A DNA stretch of 55,124 nucleotides from Streptomyces sp. NRRL S-455 (GCF_000717875.1 NZ_JOCT01000038.1:1-55124), one strand, 5' to 3'. Positions 9,910 to 19,361 are shown, counted from the first letter of the stretch. Translations and numbers: made by a program. Notes: a model not told the origin generated them from the sequence alone.

Positions 9910-11037
9910 TCAGGCCCTCGAAGCGAGCGCCAGGTAAACCGCGGCGAAATCCGTGATGGCGATCAGTTCCGCGAGGGTCTCCAGTTCGCCGCCCGCCTCC
10001 GGTTCCAGTTCGCTGATCGGTGTGTCGTGGCTGAGGGCCAGATCGCGGGCGCCGGGGGCGGCGGTGAGGCCGCCGATGGGGCGGTCGCGCAGGAGCACGA
10101 CGCGCGCGTGCAGGGCGGGTGGTTCCTCGACGCGGTCGCGGAAGAAGTCGTCGGGGTCCGCGCTGGCGGCGAGCGGGCCCGCGAGCAGGGCGCTGTGGGC
10201 GGCGAGGGCCTCGGGGAGTTCGGCGACGACCGCGGGGGTGCCGGACAGTTCGGCGAGCGCGGCGGCGAAACGGCGGCCCGCCGGGCCGGCCGAGGTGCCT
10301 TCCGTCCAGACGATGGGAAGCGCGTCGGCGAGTTCGGCGGCGAGGGTCTTGGCGGGGTTGCTGTAGGTGGCGATGGCGGGGCCGCAGCGTTCGGCGATGC
10401 GGTCGAGGCGGTCGGCGACCCTGCCGAGGGCGTCCGGCGGGGCGTCGAGCACGCCCGTGCGGTCCAGGAGGGCGAGGAGCGGGGTGAGCAGCGCCCACAG
10501 GACGCCGGGGGCGGAAGCGGCGAGCGGCTCGTCCTGGTCGTACGGGGCGGTCGCCATGGGCACGAACATGCCGTGCGAGCCGTTCACCGCGTCGGCGAGC
10601 GGGGAGCGGCTGGGGGCCACGGCGACGACGGCGCAGCCGCGGCGGTAGGCCTGTTCGGCGAGGAGGGACAGGCCCGGTTCGGAACCGTCCGGGGTGGTGA
10701 TCAGGAGGAGGTCTACGGAGCCGACCCAGCCGGGCAGCTCCCAGCGCAGGGCGCCCGCCGCGGGCGCGACGCCGGTGGGGGCCAGCCGCGTGACCGGGCT
10801 GCCGGCGCCGGCGAGGGTGCCGAGGAGGTCGGCGGCGTGGGTGGCGGCGGCGCCCGGGCCGGCGATGAGGACGGCGCGGGGGCGGCCGTCGGGCTTGAGG
10901 TCGTTGATGCCGGCCTCGGTGGAGTGGCGCGCGGCTGTGCGGACGCGGGCACCGGCTTCGGCGGCGCCGCGGAGCAGGCCGCGGTGGTCGGCCTCGGCGA
11001 GGCCCTCCGGGGAGTCGAGCAGCGATTCGTCGAGCAT
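9910..11037 (-). CDS. SIS-domain phosphosugar isomerase-like protein (TobH / bifunctional PGI-PMI C-terminal family)
   Basis: 375 aa. The N-terminal part begins MLDESLLDSPEGLAEADH, followed by a SIS-type fold with AVLIAGPGAAATHAADLL (about 54-71) and DLLLITTPDGSEPGLSLL (about 107-124). The C-terminal half resembles the PGI/PMI C-terminal family. The same gene sits between manA and manB in mycobacteria (Rv3256c), so a role in hexose-phosphate handling is likely, although catalysis is unproven. The ATG has GGGAGG upstream; the frame continues 28 codons above it without family-like sequence. Confidence 0.8.
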   Translation of the reverse strand: MLDESLLDSPEGLAEADHRGLLRGAAEAGARVRTAARHSTEAGINDLKPDGRPRAVLIAGPGAAATHAADLLGTLAGAGSPVTRLAPTGVAPAAGALRWELPGWVGSVDLLLITTPDGSEPGLSLLAEQAYRRGCAVVAVAPSRSPLADAVNGSHGMFVPMATAPYDQDEPLAASAPGVLWALLTPLLALLDRTGVLDAPPDALGRVADRLDRIAERCGPAIATYSNPAKTLAAELADALPIVWTEGTSAGPAGRRFAAALAELSGTPAVVAELPEALAAHSALLAGPLAASADPDDFFRDRVEEPPALHARVVLLRDRPIGGLTAAPGARDLALSHDTPISELEPEAGGELETLAELIAITDFAAVYLALASRA

Positions 11038-11157
11038 GGGGCGGCAGCCTCCCGATCGCCGGGGTTCGTTATGGGGATGTCGTCCTACGCCGGTGCCCGT
11101 TGAGTCCGCGGGTATGTGCACCGTGCGGGGTGGTACGGGGGCCTGGGCCGCCGCCGG

Positions 11158-11328
11158 TCACGCGGGGCGGCGGGCCTCGTCGACGAGGAGGACGGGGATG
11201 CCGTCGCGGACGGGGTAGGCCAGGCCGCAGCTCGCGTCGGTGCAGATCAGCTCGCTGTCCTGCTCCTTGAGGGGGGCGTGGCAGGCCGGGCAGGCGAGGA
11301 TCTCGAGGAGGCCGGATTCGAGGGGCAT
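11158..11328 (-). CDS. Trm112-like zinc-ribbon small protein
   Basis: 56 aa, too short for most gene calls. It begins [20 protein letters not shown] and has four cysteines: CPAC (13, 16), C29 and C34. It ends [17 protein letters not shown], the typical Trm112/YcaR (DUF343) ending. GGAGGA precedes the ATG. Eukaryotic Trm112 activates methyltransferases; in bacteria the partner is usually unknown. It is embedded between manB (70 bases) and the SIS gene (120 bases), so it is probably co-transcribed. Confidence 0.92.
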   Translation of the reverse strand: MPLESGLLEILACPACHAPLKEQDSELICTDASCGLAYPVRDGIPVLLVDEARRPA

Positions 11329-11398
11329 AAGGGGTTCCTCCGAGGTGCGGACGCTTGGGGTTGTGCCTGGTCAGGTTACCGCCGGTGGGAGCGGGACC

Positions 11399-12763
11399 TC
11401 AGCCCCTGATGATCCCCAGCGCCTCGTCCCGCACGCGCGCCATGGTCTCCGGGTCCCGCGCCTCCGCGTTCAGCCGCAGCAGCGGCTCGGTGTTGGACGG
11501 GCGGACGTTGAACCACCAGTCGGCGGCGGCGACCGTGAGGCCGTCGAGGTCGTCGAGGGTGACGCCCTCGCGGCCCTGGTAGGCGGTGCGGATCGCGGCG
11601 AGGCGGGCCGTCTGGTCGGTGACGGTGGAGTTGATCTCGCCGGAGCCGGTGTAGCGGTCGTACTCGGCCACGAGGGAGGACAGGGGGGCCTGCTGGCCGC
11701 CGAGTGCGGCGAGGACGTGGAGGGCGGCCAGCATGCCCGTGTCGGCGTTCCAGAAGTCGCGGAAGTAGTAGTGGGCGGAGTGCTCGCCGCCGAAGATCGC
11801 GCCGGTGCGGGCCATCTCGGCCTTGATGAAGGAGTGGCCCACGCGGGTGCGGACCGGTGTGCCGCCGTTCTCCTCGACGACCTCGGGGACGGACCAGGAC
11901 GTGATCAGGTTGTGGATGATCGTGCCCTTGCCGCCGTGTCTGGCCAGCTCGCGGGAGGCGACCAGGGCGGTGATCACCGACGGGGAGACCGGCTCGCCGC
12001 GCTCGTCCACGACGAAGCAGCGGTCGGCGTCACCGTCGAAGGCGAGGCCCAGGTCGGCGTCCTCCTCGCGGACCCGCTTCTGCAGGTCGACCAGGTTGGC
12101 GGGGTCGAGGGGGTTGGCCTCGTGGTTGGGGAAGGTGCCGTCGAGCTCGAAGTACATCGGGACCAGGGTCAGCGGCAGGCCGGCGAAGACCTCGGGGACC
12201 GTGTGGCCCCCCATGCCGTTCCCGGCGTCGACGACGACCTTCAGGGGGCGGATGGAGGTCAGGTCGACCAGGGAGCGCAGGTGGGCGGCGTAGTCCGGCA
12301 GCGTGTCGCGGCCGGTGATCTTTCCCGCCTTCGCGGCCGGTTCGGGGGCCCCCGACTCGCTCCAGCGCTCGACCAGTTCGCGGATCTCGGCGAGGCCGGT
12401 GTCCTGGCCGATAGGGGCGGCACCCGTGCGGCACATCTTGATGCCGTTGTACCGGGCCGGGTTGTGGGAGGCGGTGAACATGGCGCCCGGCAGGTTCAGC
12501 GCGCCCGAGGCGTAGTACAGCTGGTCCGTCGAGCACAGGCCGATCTCGGTGACGTCGGCGCCCAGCGCGGCGGCGCCGCGTGCGAAGGCACGGGAGAGGC
12601 CGGGCGAGGAGGGCCGCATGTCGTGCCCGGTCGCGATGGAGCTCGCGCCGGTGACCCGTACGAAGGCCGCTCCGAAGAGCTCGGCCAGGGACTCGTCCCA
12701 CTGGTCGGGGACGACCCCGCGTACGTCGTACGCCTTCACGACCTGCGACAGATCAGCAGCCAC
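11399..12763 (-). CDS. manB: Phosphomannomutase / phosphoglucomutase
   Basis: 454 aa from GTG 12763, preceded by AGGAAGG; the frame is open upstream but family sequence begins at this GTG (VAADLSQVVKAYDVRG). The phosphorylated-serine loop FTASHNPARYNGIK has Ser99, the metal loop is FDGDADRCF, the sugar-binding loop is GGEHSAHYYF, and the C-terminal phosphate site is RPSNTEPLLR. It converts mannose-6-P to mannose-1-P for GDP-mannose made by the ManC-like enzyme at 24533-25615. Confidence 0.95.
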   Translation of the reverse strand: MAADLSQVVKAYDVRGVVPDQWDESLAELFGAAFVRVTGASSIATGHDMRPSSPGLSRAFARGAAALGADVTEIGLCSTDQLYYASGALNLPGAMFTASHNPARYNGIKMCRTGAAPIGQDTGLAEIRELVERWSESGAPEPAAKAGKITGRDTLPDYAAHLRSLVDLTSIRPLKVVVDAGNGMGGHTVPEVFAGLPLTLVPMYFELDGTFPNHEANPLDPANLVDLQKRVREEDADLGLAFDGDADRCFVVDERGEPVSPSVITALVASRELARHGGKGTIIHNLITSWSVPEVVEENGGTPVRTRVGHSFIKAEMARTGAIFGGEHSAHYYFRDFWNADTGMLAALHVLAALGGQQAPLSSLVAEYDRYTGSGEINSTVTDQTARLAAIRTAYQGREGVTLDDLDGLTVAAADWWFNVRPSNTEPLLRLNAEARDPETMARVRDEALGIIRG

Positions 12764-12889
12764 GGCCAGCCTTCCTGGAAAGTATGTCGGTCGGCCCAAA
12801 CTACCGTTCCCGCTCGATGAGCAGGAGTGAGTGCCGGACCCATACCTGGTCACTGCGGACACGCAGGGGAAAGGGACCCGGGGGTGCGG

Positions 12890-13312
12890 TCAGTTGTCGG
12901 GCGACCGGAGAACGCGCAGATGCCCTCGCCGCGCGACCTCCATCGGGTCGGCCGCCCGCCCGCCTCCCCCGGCCCCGGCCGCCCGCTCCTGGGGACGGGC
13001 CGCCTCACGCACGGCGTTCGCAAGCGCTTCCAGGTCGTCGCCGCTGGGGCGCGCCGGAGCGGAGCCGTCGAGGAGCCGGACGACCTCCCAGCCGCGCGGG
13101 GCGGTGAGGCGCTCGGAGTGCTCGGCGCACAGGTCGTAGCAGTGGGGTTCGGCGTAGGTGGCGAGCGGGCCGAGGACCGCGGTCGAGTCGGCGTAGACGT
13201 ACGTCAGCGTCGCGACGGCGGGACGGCCGCAGGCGGTGCGCGAACAGCGACGTACAGGGCTCACGTCGATGGACGGTACCGCACTCTTGAGCGGGCCGCG
13301 ACGACTCTCCAC
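12890..13312 (-). CDS. DUF3499 family protein (Cys-containing)
   Basis: 140 aa from GTG 13312 (VESRRGPLKSAVPS), with GGAG seven bases upstream; GTG 13264 (VSPVRRCSRTACG) is an alternative. Four cysteines are arranged as CSRTAC and CYDLC, suggesting a small metal site, in a core reading PAVATLTYVYADS and AEHSERLTAPRGWEV. The tail is Ala/Gly-rich. The function is unknown. The gene is conserved beside manB and whiB in actinobacteria (Rv3258c position). It is probably the first gene of the leftward mannose operon. Confidence 0.8.
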   Translation of the reverse strand: MESRRGPLKSAVPSIDVSPVRRCSRTACGRPAVATLTYVYADSTAVLGPLATYAEPHCYDLCAEHSERLTAPRGWEVVRLLDGSAPARPSGDDLEALANAVREAARPQERAAGAGGGGRAADPMEVARRGHLRVLRSPDN

Positions 13313-13606
13313 CAGGTCACTCCACCGTGTCGCGCTGTGAAACGCCCCACACGCCCCCTTCGGCCCGCTTGGCTGACCTGCTCGAACAGCCTCGTCCGGC
13401 ACGTCGAACGAGCCTCCAAGCGGTCAAGAGTCGTCACAAAACCCTCAATTACCGTGATGCCACCAGTCTCGTAGGGATACGGAATCGAGCCCAACGTTGG
13501 CTTGAATGGCCATGTAACGACATGCCGCGCGGGTCGGCCGGAAGCCGTCCGTGGCACCGTGCGGTGCCGGGCACGCGGGCGTCGCTGGGACTACCCTTCA
13601 CCAGTG
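13313..13606. other. Divergent promoter region between DUF3499 and zincin-like genes
   Basis: 294 bases with locally lower G+C (about 13425-13520). It contains the palindrome CCAACGTTGG (13491-13500). No additional gene is supported; promoters for both directions are expected here but no clear -35/-10 pair stands out. Confidence 0.4.
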
Positions 13607-14062
13607 ATGGAGAAGCCCGTGACGCCCGCTGACGCCGCCCGCGGGCCCCGCCGTCGTGATCGCCACGGCCGGGGCATGCGCGGCCCGATCGCACCACCAC
13701 AGGTGCCGCTCGCCGCGAGCCGCGCGGAGGCGTTCGCGGATCTGGTGCAGGACTCGGTGGAGCGGCTGGAGCGGCGGTGGCCGCAGCTCGCCGAGATCGA
13801 TTTCCTGGTACTCGAGGTGCCACGGCTCGACGGCCCCGGCCAGGCCTGGAACGACGAGGCGGTGCCGCTCGGCGGCACGATCAGCGCCCGCGCGGGGCGC
13901 CCCGCGCGCGTGGTGATCTACCGGCGGCCGGTCGAGATCCGCACCAAGGGCCGCGACGAGCGGGCGGCGCTGGTGCACGAGGTCGTCGTCGAGCAGGTCG
14001 CCGAGCTGCTCGGACTGACGCCGGAGACAGTGGATCCGCGGTACGGCGAGGACCCGGGCTGA
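13607..14062 (+). CDS. Zincin-like metallopeptidase family protein (DUF1025-like), degenerate zinc motif
   Basis: 151 aa from ATG 13607; GTG 13619 is also possible. An Arg-rich N-terminus is followed by RGPIAPPQVPLAASRAEAF and a core with a hydrophobic VVIYRRPVEIR strand. The position where family members carry HExxH reads LVHEVVVEQVAELLG, so the first His-Glu remains but the second His is missing. It is therefore either inactive or uses another ligand. It lies at the Rv3259 position of the conserved neighbourhood, divergent from DUF3499. Confidence 0.7.
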   Translation: MEKPVTPADAARGPRRRDRHGRGMRGPIAPPQVPLAASRAEAFADLVQDSVERLERRWPQLAEIDFLVLEVPRLDGPGQAWNDEAVPLGGTISARAGRPARVVIYRRPVEIRTKGRDERAALVHEVVVEQVAELLGLTPETVDPRYGEDPG

Positions 14063-14109
14063 GACCGGCCGAAACCGGTCACCCGGCCTGCTTCCGGAAC
14101 GCCGGCAGG

Positions 14110-15639
14110 CTACTTCTGGAGCACCGACAGGTCCTCGTCCGCCTCCGGCACCGCGACGGTCCCCCGGTCGTCCGGCAGGGTCTGCACCGTGAAGCCGGGG
14201 ACGCCGCTGTCGGCCGCGGCCAGGGTGCGGGCGCCGTAGACGGGGCCGCCGGACTTCGGCTCGACCGTGAGCGCGTAGGTGCCCTTCAGGCCGCTGGGGA
14301 CCGGGGGCTCGATGTCCTGGGTGGTGCCCGCCTTGATCGTGTACGTCTTGGACACCGGCGTGCCGCCCTCGCTGCCCGCCGAGGCGGTCACCTCGACCGT
14401 GGCGGTCTTGGTGGGGGCGGTCAGGGACAGGGTGCTGCCCTTGCCGCTGTTGTCCGCGGACGTCGCGCGCGTGCCGACCGGGCGGGTGGCCGGGATGAAC
14501 GCCGTCTCCTGCTTGTCGCCCTTGCCGCGTACGACCCGCAGGGCCGCCACGACCGGTACGGACCGGTCCGTCGGCGTCAGCACCAGGGAGCCCGCCTCGC
14601 CGCGGGTCACGTCGTTCAGGTCGACGGCGGTCGTCATACCGCCCTTGACGTGCACCGTCTCGTGCCCGGCCGGAGTGATCAGCCCGGAGGGTGAGGCGAG
14701 GCGCACCTTCAGGTCGGCGTCGTCGTCGCCGGGAGTGAAGGCGACCAGGCGCACGGAGGTGGCGTCCTTGGGGATGCCGGGCAGGACCAGGCTGCCCGAC
14801 GGGTCCGTGGACGCGGCCAGCCAGTCGCCGCCGAGTTCGTCGTCCAGGGCCTGCACGGCGGCGCCGACGCGCCCGCTGCGGACGTTGACGTGCACGGTGA
14901 CGTCGCTCTGCCGCTCGTCGGTGAGGGTGGACAGCAGGACCGGCTCGCTGGAGTGCGGCTGGACGGTGATCCCCTCCCCCACCGCGGACTGGAGGGCGCC
15001 GTCCTTGCCGTAGAGCTCGAGGTCGACCACGGCGGCCGAGTCGTCGGGGTTCGTCAGGTGGACGTAGTCGGTGCGCTCGGACGTGGTGCTGGCGCCCGGG
15101 AACCAGAAACTCGTGTCCGGGGCCGTGCAGTTGACGCCCTGGAGGCCGCGCCCGGTCCCCGCGGCGACCTCCGTCGTCTCCTGGACGGTCCAGCCGGGCG
15201 CGAACCCGCCGTCCGCGGTGCCGACGAGCGCGGGCGTGTCGGCTCCCGAACTGTCCCCGGTGACCGGCTTGCCGGGCTCCTTGGGAGTCAGTACGGGCTC
15301 CTCGGTTTTCTGCTTTCCGGACTTCCCGTCATCCTTATCGCCCTTGTCGCCGCCCGCGCCCGAGCCGTCCGCGGACTCCACTGCCGCCGCCTGGAGTTCG
15401 GCCCTGCCGCCCCCTTCCGTGCCCTTGGTGACGGGCGTGAAGGAGGTGTAGGACGTCTCGGCGAGGTCGGACATGCTGGGCGCGGGGCACAGCAGGCTCG
15501 TGCGCTCCACGGGCCGTTGGGCGGCCGCCGCGGCGGTGGCGTTCGTGCCCGGCGCGTCCGGGGCGGACAGGGCCGCGAATCCGGTGACGGCGGCGAGTGC
15601 GGTCACGCCGGCGATCAGGGACAGGGTCGTGCGGTTCAC
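14110..15639 (-). CDS. DUF5719 family secreted protein
   Basis: 509 aa. An N-terminal signal or anchor helix (MNRTTLSLIAGVTALAAVTG) is followed by a secreted region that begins disordered (Gly/Lys/Asp-rich around residues 95-130) and continues as beta-rich domains rich in Val, Thr and Ser. Starts at a GTG overlapping the stop of the upstream glycosyltransferase by 4 bases (GTGA), so the two are translationally coupled. The function is unknown; coupling to a membrane glycosyltransferase suggests a partner role in envelope glycan assembly. Confidence 0.8.
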   Translation of the reverse strand: MNRTTLSLIAGVTALAAVTGFAALSAPDAPGTNATAAAAAQRPVERTSLLCPAPSMSDLAETSYTSFTPVTKGTEGGGRAELQAAAVESADGSGAGGDKGDKDDGKSGKQKTEEPVLTPKEPGKPVTGDSSGADTPALVGTADGGFAPGWTVQETTEVAAGTGRGLQGVNCTAPDTSFWFPGASTTSERTDYVHLTNPDDSAAVVDLELYGKDGALQSAVGEGITVQPHSSEPVLLSTLTDERQSDVTVHVNVRSGRVGAAVQALDDELGGDWLAASTDPSGSLVLPGIPKDATSVRLVAFTPGDDDADLKVRLASPSGLITPAGHETVHVKGGMTTAVDLNDVTRGEAGSLVLTPTDRSVPVVAALRVVRGKGDKQETAFIPATRPVGTRATSADNSGKGSTLSLTAPTKTATVEVTASAGSEGGTPVSKTYTIKAGTTQDIEPPVPSGLKGTYALTVEPKSGGPVYGARTLAAADSGVPGFTVQTLPDDRGTVAVPEADEDLSVLQK

Positions 15640-18600
15640 TGCTGGCTCCCGTCGGGACGCTCACTGCCCGTGCCGTGGGGGTGGTGCTCCTGCTGCGCCG
15701 GGTCGTACGGCGTGCCGTAACCCTGGGTGTAGGTCTGCTCGTAGCCCGCCTGGTCGTACGACGGCTGCTGGGACTGGCCGCCGTAGGCGTACGGGTCGTA
15801 CTGGCCGCCCTGGTACGGATCCGCCTGGTACGGATCCGCCTGGTACTGCCCGCCGTACGCGTCCGCCGGGTACTGCGCGCCCCGGTACTGGTCGCCCTGG
15901 TACTGGTCGCCGTGGCCCGCGTGCTCGCCGCCGCTCGGGTAGCCCGCCGCGTCCCACTGACCGTAGCCCTGCTGCTGCGGAACGCCGACGGGTGGCTGTT
16001 CCGGCTGCGGAGGTGCGGCCGGGAACTCCTCGGGCCCGGTGGTCCCTTCGGCCTCGGCCTCGGCCTGGGCGCGCAGGCGGCGGGCGCGGCGGCCCTCGCC
16101 GGCGACCGCCTGGGCGGGGACGGCCGGCTCGTCGGGCAGGTCGTCGTCGATGTCGCGGCGCCGGCCGGGCAGCGCGAGCACCACGAGGACGACGGCGAGC
16201 AGGCCCTGCGCCCACAGCCACAGGGTGTGGCCGACCGGGTCGTCGTAGGTGACGTCCAGTTTGCCGCCCGAAGCGGGGAGTTCGAAGCCCTGCGCCCAGC
16301 CGTCGACCGTGGTGCGGGGCAGCGGCTTGCCGTCGAGCGTGGCCGCCCAGCCGTCCGCGGCGGAGTCGGCCAGACGCAGCACGCGCCCTTCGGCGCCGGC
16401 CGGGATCGTGGTGTGGATGTCGACGGGCCCGGCGGCGACCGGAGCGGGGGTGCCGGAGCCGGAGGCGGGGACGATGGTGGCGCGCGCCACCTCCCGGTCG
16501 ATGCGCCACAGCGCGCCGCCGGCCTGCTGGCTGAGCCGGGTCAGACCGGGCGTGGCGTCCAGGACCCGGGTGACCTCGCGGGGCGCGCCCCGGTGGACGA
16601 GGACGTAGCGCACGGCGAAGCCGCCGAGTTGGTCGGCCTGGTCGGCGCCGGAGCCGGCGACGAGGTTGGCGACGACCTTGTCGAGCCTGCTGTTCTCGCC
16701 GCCGGCCGCGGCGATCTCGCCGTCGCCGAGGCGGGCGCCGGAGCCGCGGACCAGCATGTAGCCGACGTGGGAGGCGGAGTCGCTGTCGAGGACGAGGGTG
16801 CGGGCCTGGTCGCGGGTGCCGCTCTCCTCGGCGACGAACGCGGGCACCTGGGTCGCGTCGCGCCGCTCCAGGGGCCCGTCGGCACCGCGGATCATCCAGC
16901 CGGCGGCGACGAGCAGTGGGCCCGCGGCCGAGGCGAAGGCGATCAGCGCGGCGACCGGCTGGCGCCAGCCGAAGCTCTGCTCGGCCACGCGCGAGCGCGC
17001 CCCGTCGGCGCCGAGCACGGCGGCCGCGAGGAGGGCGATGCCGTAGACGAGGGTCGCGGGTCCGGCCCAGGTGGAGCTGTTGGCCAGGACCGCGAAGACG
17101 AAGCCGGTCAGGGCGACGGCCCAGGCCGTCCAGATGGCCAGTTGGCGTTCCGAGCGCAGCAGGGCGGCGAGCGCGGCCAGCACGATGCCGATCAGCATGA
17201 GGCCGCTGACGGTGCCGGGGCCACCTGGGCTGGCGCCGAGCAGGTCGAGGGCGGAGGCGGCCGAGGGGCCGTACCGCAGACCGGCTTCCTGGAAGAAGCC
17301 GAACGGGAGCAGCGACAGCGACCAGGGCGCGAGGGCCAGCAGGGGTGTGCCGAACTGGGCGAGGAACCGCAGTGCGTACGCCGTGATGTCCGACCGGCGC
17401 AGGACCAGCAGCCCGACGCCGAGGAGCAGGGCGATGGGCCACACGATCGGGGTGAACGCGGTGGTGATGGTCAGCAGCAGGGCGTACGCCCATGTGGCCC
17501 GCCAACTTCCGCGCGTTCCAGCGCGGTTGGCAAGGCCGGCGGCCGCGATGCCCGCGCGGGCGATGAGCGGCAGCAGCACGGCCAGGACGGCGGTGCCGAT
17601 CCGGCCGCCGGCCAGGGCGCCGGTGGCGGCGGGCAGGAAGGCGTAGGCGACGGCCGCCCAGGCGCGCAGCAGCCGGGACTGGACCAGCGGGCGGGAGGCG
17701 AAGTACGCGGTGACACCGGCCAGCGGCACCGAGCAGACGAGCAGGACCGTCACGGCGAGGCCGGTCGATCCGAACAGCAGGGACGCCAGCATCGCCACCA
17801 GTGCGATGTACGGCGGCGCGGCGGAGGTGCCGCCGGGGCCGACCGGGTGCCAGGCGTCCAGGTAGCGCGCCCACAGGTCGGCGGAGTCGGCCGGGGCGGG
17901 CAGCAGGGCACCGCCCGCGAGCGCCCCGCCGCCGAGGAGTTCGCGGCAGGCGACCAGGGAGACCAGCAGCAGCACCAGGAAGAGCACCGGGCCGGGCTTG
18001 CGCGCGACGCGCTTGAGCCGGGCGAACTGCTCGATCTCCAGGAAGTCCGCGTCGTCGCCGCCCGGGCCCGACTCGACGGCTCCGCCGTGCCGTCCGGCAC
18101 CGGCGGCGACCTCGGGGTCGGAGCGGCCGACGAGGTTGCTCGCGACCTGCTCGACGGTGGCGCGGACGGTCGCGCCGGGCGGCGGGAACAGCGCCCGCAG
18201 TTCGCCCTTGTCGATCTGGGGCGCGCCTCTGCCGCGCCGCCCGGCGAGGATCCGCTCGGGCCTCAGCAGCGTGCCCAGCAGGCCCCGGATCTCGTCGACG
18301 GCCTGACCGGGGACCTTGCCGACGAGGTAGGCGAGGGTCCGCAGCAGGGTGCCGAGCACGATGCGCAGCAGCACCCAGGGCAGTGCGGCCGTACGTGTGT
18401 TGACGAGGAGGGTGTAGACGGCGCCGGCCTTGTCGACCTTGTGCGGGGAGGCGGCGGTGCGGCCCACGCAGTCGACGGTGCGGCGCTCGCGGGAGGACGC
18501 CTCGGCGTGCCGGACGACCGCCTCGGGGGCGACGAGGACGCGGTACCCCGCCGCGTGGGCGCGCCAGCACAGGTCGACGTCGTCGCGCATGAGCGGCAGG

Positions 18601-19361
18601 TGCCGGTCGAAACCGCCGAGCTGTTCGAAGACGTCACGGCGGATCAGCATGCCGGCGGTGGACACCGACAGCACGGTCCGGACGTGGTCGTGCTGGCCCT
18701 GGTCCTGCTCGCGGCGGTCCAGGCCGGTCCAGCGGCGGCCGGAGTTGGCGATGGAGACGCCGACCTCCAGCAGCTGCCGCCGGTCGTACCAGCCGCGCAG
18801 CTTGGGGCCCACCACGGCCACGTCCTCGCGGCCCAGCTCGTACTCGTTGTCCACGACCCGCAGCAGCTGGGCCAGGGCGTCGGGCTCCGGGGCGCAGTCG
18901 TCGTGCAGCAGCCACAGCCACTGGACCGGCTCGCCGTGCGGGAGCTCCGGCATGTCGTAGGCGTCGTCGCGCCACGAGCGCGTCACCGGGTCCCAGCCGC
19001 TGGGCCGCTTCAGGTACGGCAGGTGCTCCGGGGTGAGGACCGGGGCGGTGCGACCGCACTCCTCGACGGCCTGGCCGAAGCCGGTGCGGCGGGCGAGGTG
19101 CAGTACGCGGTCTGCGCCGAGGGCTTCGGTGACCAGCTGGGCGGAGTCGTCCGCGCTGCCGGTGTCGGCGCCCATCGCGTACTGGACGGGGCGCTCCTGG
19201 CCGAGCAGCCCGGCGAGCGCGTCGGGCAGCCAGCGGGCGCCGTCGTGGGAGACGAGGACCGCGGTCACCACGTGGCGCGGGAACTCGGGCGGGCGGGCTG
19301 CGTCGAACGCGGCGGTGGCAGCGGTGTCGTGGGGAGCTGCCGGGTGGCTGTGCACGGACAT
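15636..19361 (-). CDS. Giant membrane family 2 glycosyltransferase
   Basis: 1241 aa from ATG 19361 (MSVHSHPAAPHD). A GT2 domain covers about residues 20-290, with VLVSHDGARWLPDAL, LLHDDCAPEPDAL (DxD-type) and MRDDVDLCWRAHAAGY. Then a long polytopic membrane region of at least 10 hydrophobic segments (about 440-800) and an extracytoplasmic beta-like part follow, with a last membrane helix (HTLWLWAQGLLAVVLVVLAL) and a Tyr/Gln/Gly-rich cytoplasmic tail. It probably transfers a sugar to a lipid-linked acceptor at the membrane; the sugar is unknown. It is coupled to the DUF5719 gene downstream and lies downstream of whiB with a 162-base gap. Confidence 0.88.
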   Translation of the reverse strand: MSVHSHPAAPHDTAATAAFDAARPPEFPRHVVTAVLVSHDGARWLPDALAGLLGQERPVQYAMGADTGSADDSAQLVTEALGADRVLHLARRTGFGQAVEECGRTAPVLTPEHLPYLKRPSGWDPVTRSWRDDAYDMPELPHGEPVQWLWLLHDDCAPEPDALAQLLRVVDNEYELGREDVAVVGPKLRGWYDRRQLLEVGVSIANSGRRWTGLDRREQDQGQHDHVRTVLSVSTAGMLIRRDVFEQLGGFDRHLPLMRDDVDLCWRAHAAGYRVLVAPEAVVRHAEASSRERRTVDCVGRTAASPHKVDKAGAVYTLLVNTRTAALPWVLLRIVLGTLLRTLAYLVGKVPGQAVDEIRGLLGTLLRPERILAGRRGRGAPQIDKGELRALFPPPGATVRATVEQVASNLVGRSDPEVAAGAGRHGGAVESGPGGDDADFLEIEQFARLKRVARKPGPVLFLVLLLVSLVACRELLGGGALAGGALLPAPADSADLWARYLDAWHPVGPGGTSAAPPYIALVAMLASLLFGSTGLAVTVLLVCSVPLAGVTAYFASRPLVQSRLLRAWAAVAYAFLPAATGALAGGRIGTAVLAVLLPLIARAGIAAAGLANRAGTRGSWRATWAYALLLTITTAFTPIVWPIALLLGVGLLVLRRSDITAYALRFLAQFGTPLLALAPWSLSLLPFGFFQEAGLRYGPSAASALDLLGASPGGPGTVSGLMLIGIVLAALAALLRSERQLAIWTAWAVALTGFVFAVLANSSTWAGPATLVYGIALLAAAVLGADGARSRVAEQSFGWRQPVAALIAFASAAGPLLVAAGWMIRGADGPLERRDATQVPAFVAEESGTRDQARTLVLDSDSASHVGYMLVRGSGARLGDGEIAAAGGENSRLDKVVANLVAGSGADQADQLGGFAVRYVLVHRGAPREVTRVLDATPGLTRLSQQAGGALWRIDREVARATIVPASGSGTPAPVAAGPVDIHTTIPAGAEGRVLRLADSAADGWAATLDGKPLPRTTVDGWAQGFELPASGGKLDVTYDDPVGHTLWLWAQGLLAVVLVVLALPGRRRDIDDDLPDEPAVPAQAVAGEGRRARRLRAQAEAEAEGTTGPEEFPAAPPQPEQPPVGVPQQQGYGQWDAAGYPSGGEHAGHGDQYQGDQYRGAQYPADAYGGQYQADPYQADPYQGGQYDPYAYGGQSQQPSYDQAGYEQTYTQGYGTPYDPAQQEHHPHGTGSERPDGSQQ
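15715..15945 (-). repeat. Tyr/Gln-rich repeat region in the glycosyltransferase tail
   Basis: The coding sequence contains short imperfect tandem repeats encoding units such as YQADPYQADPYQGGQYDPY and DQYQGDQYRGAQY. At DNA level, a 15-base unit built on TGGTACGGATCCGCC is repeated back to back near 15812-15845. Such low-complexity coding repeats change length easily. Confidence 0.6.
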
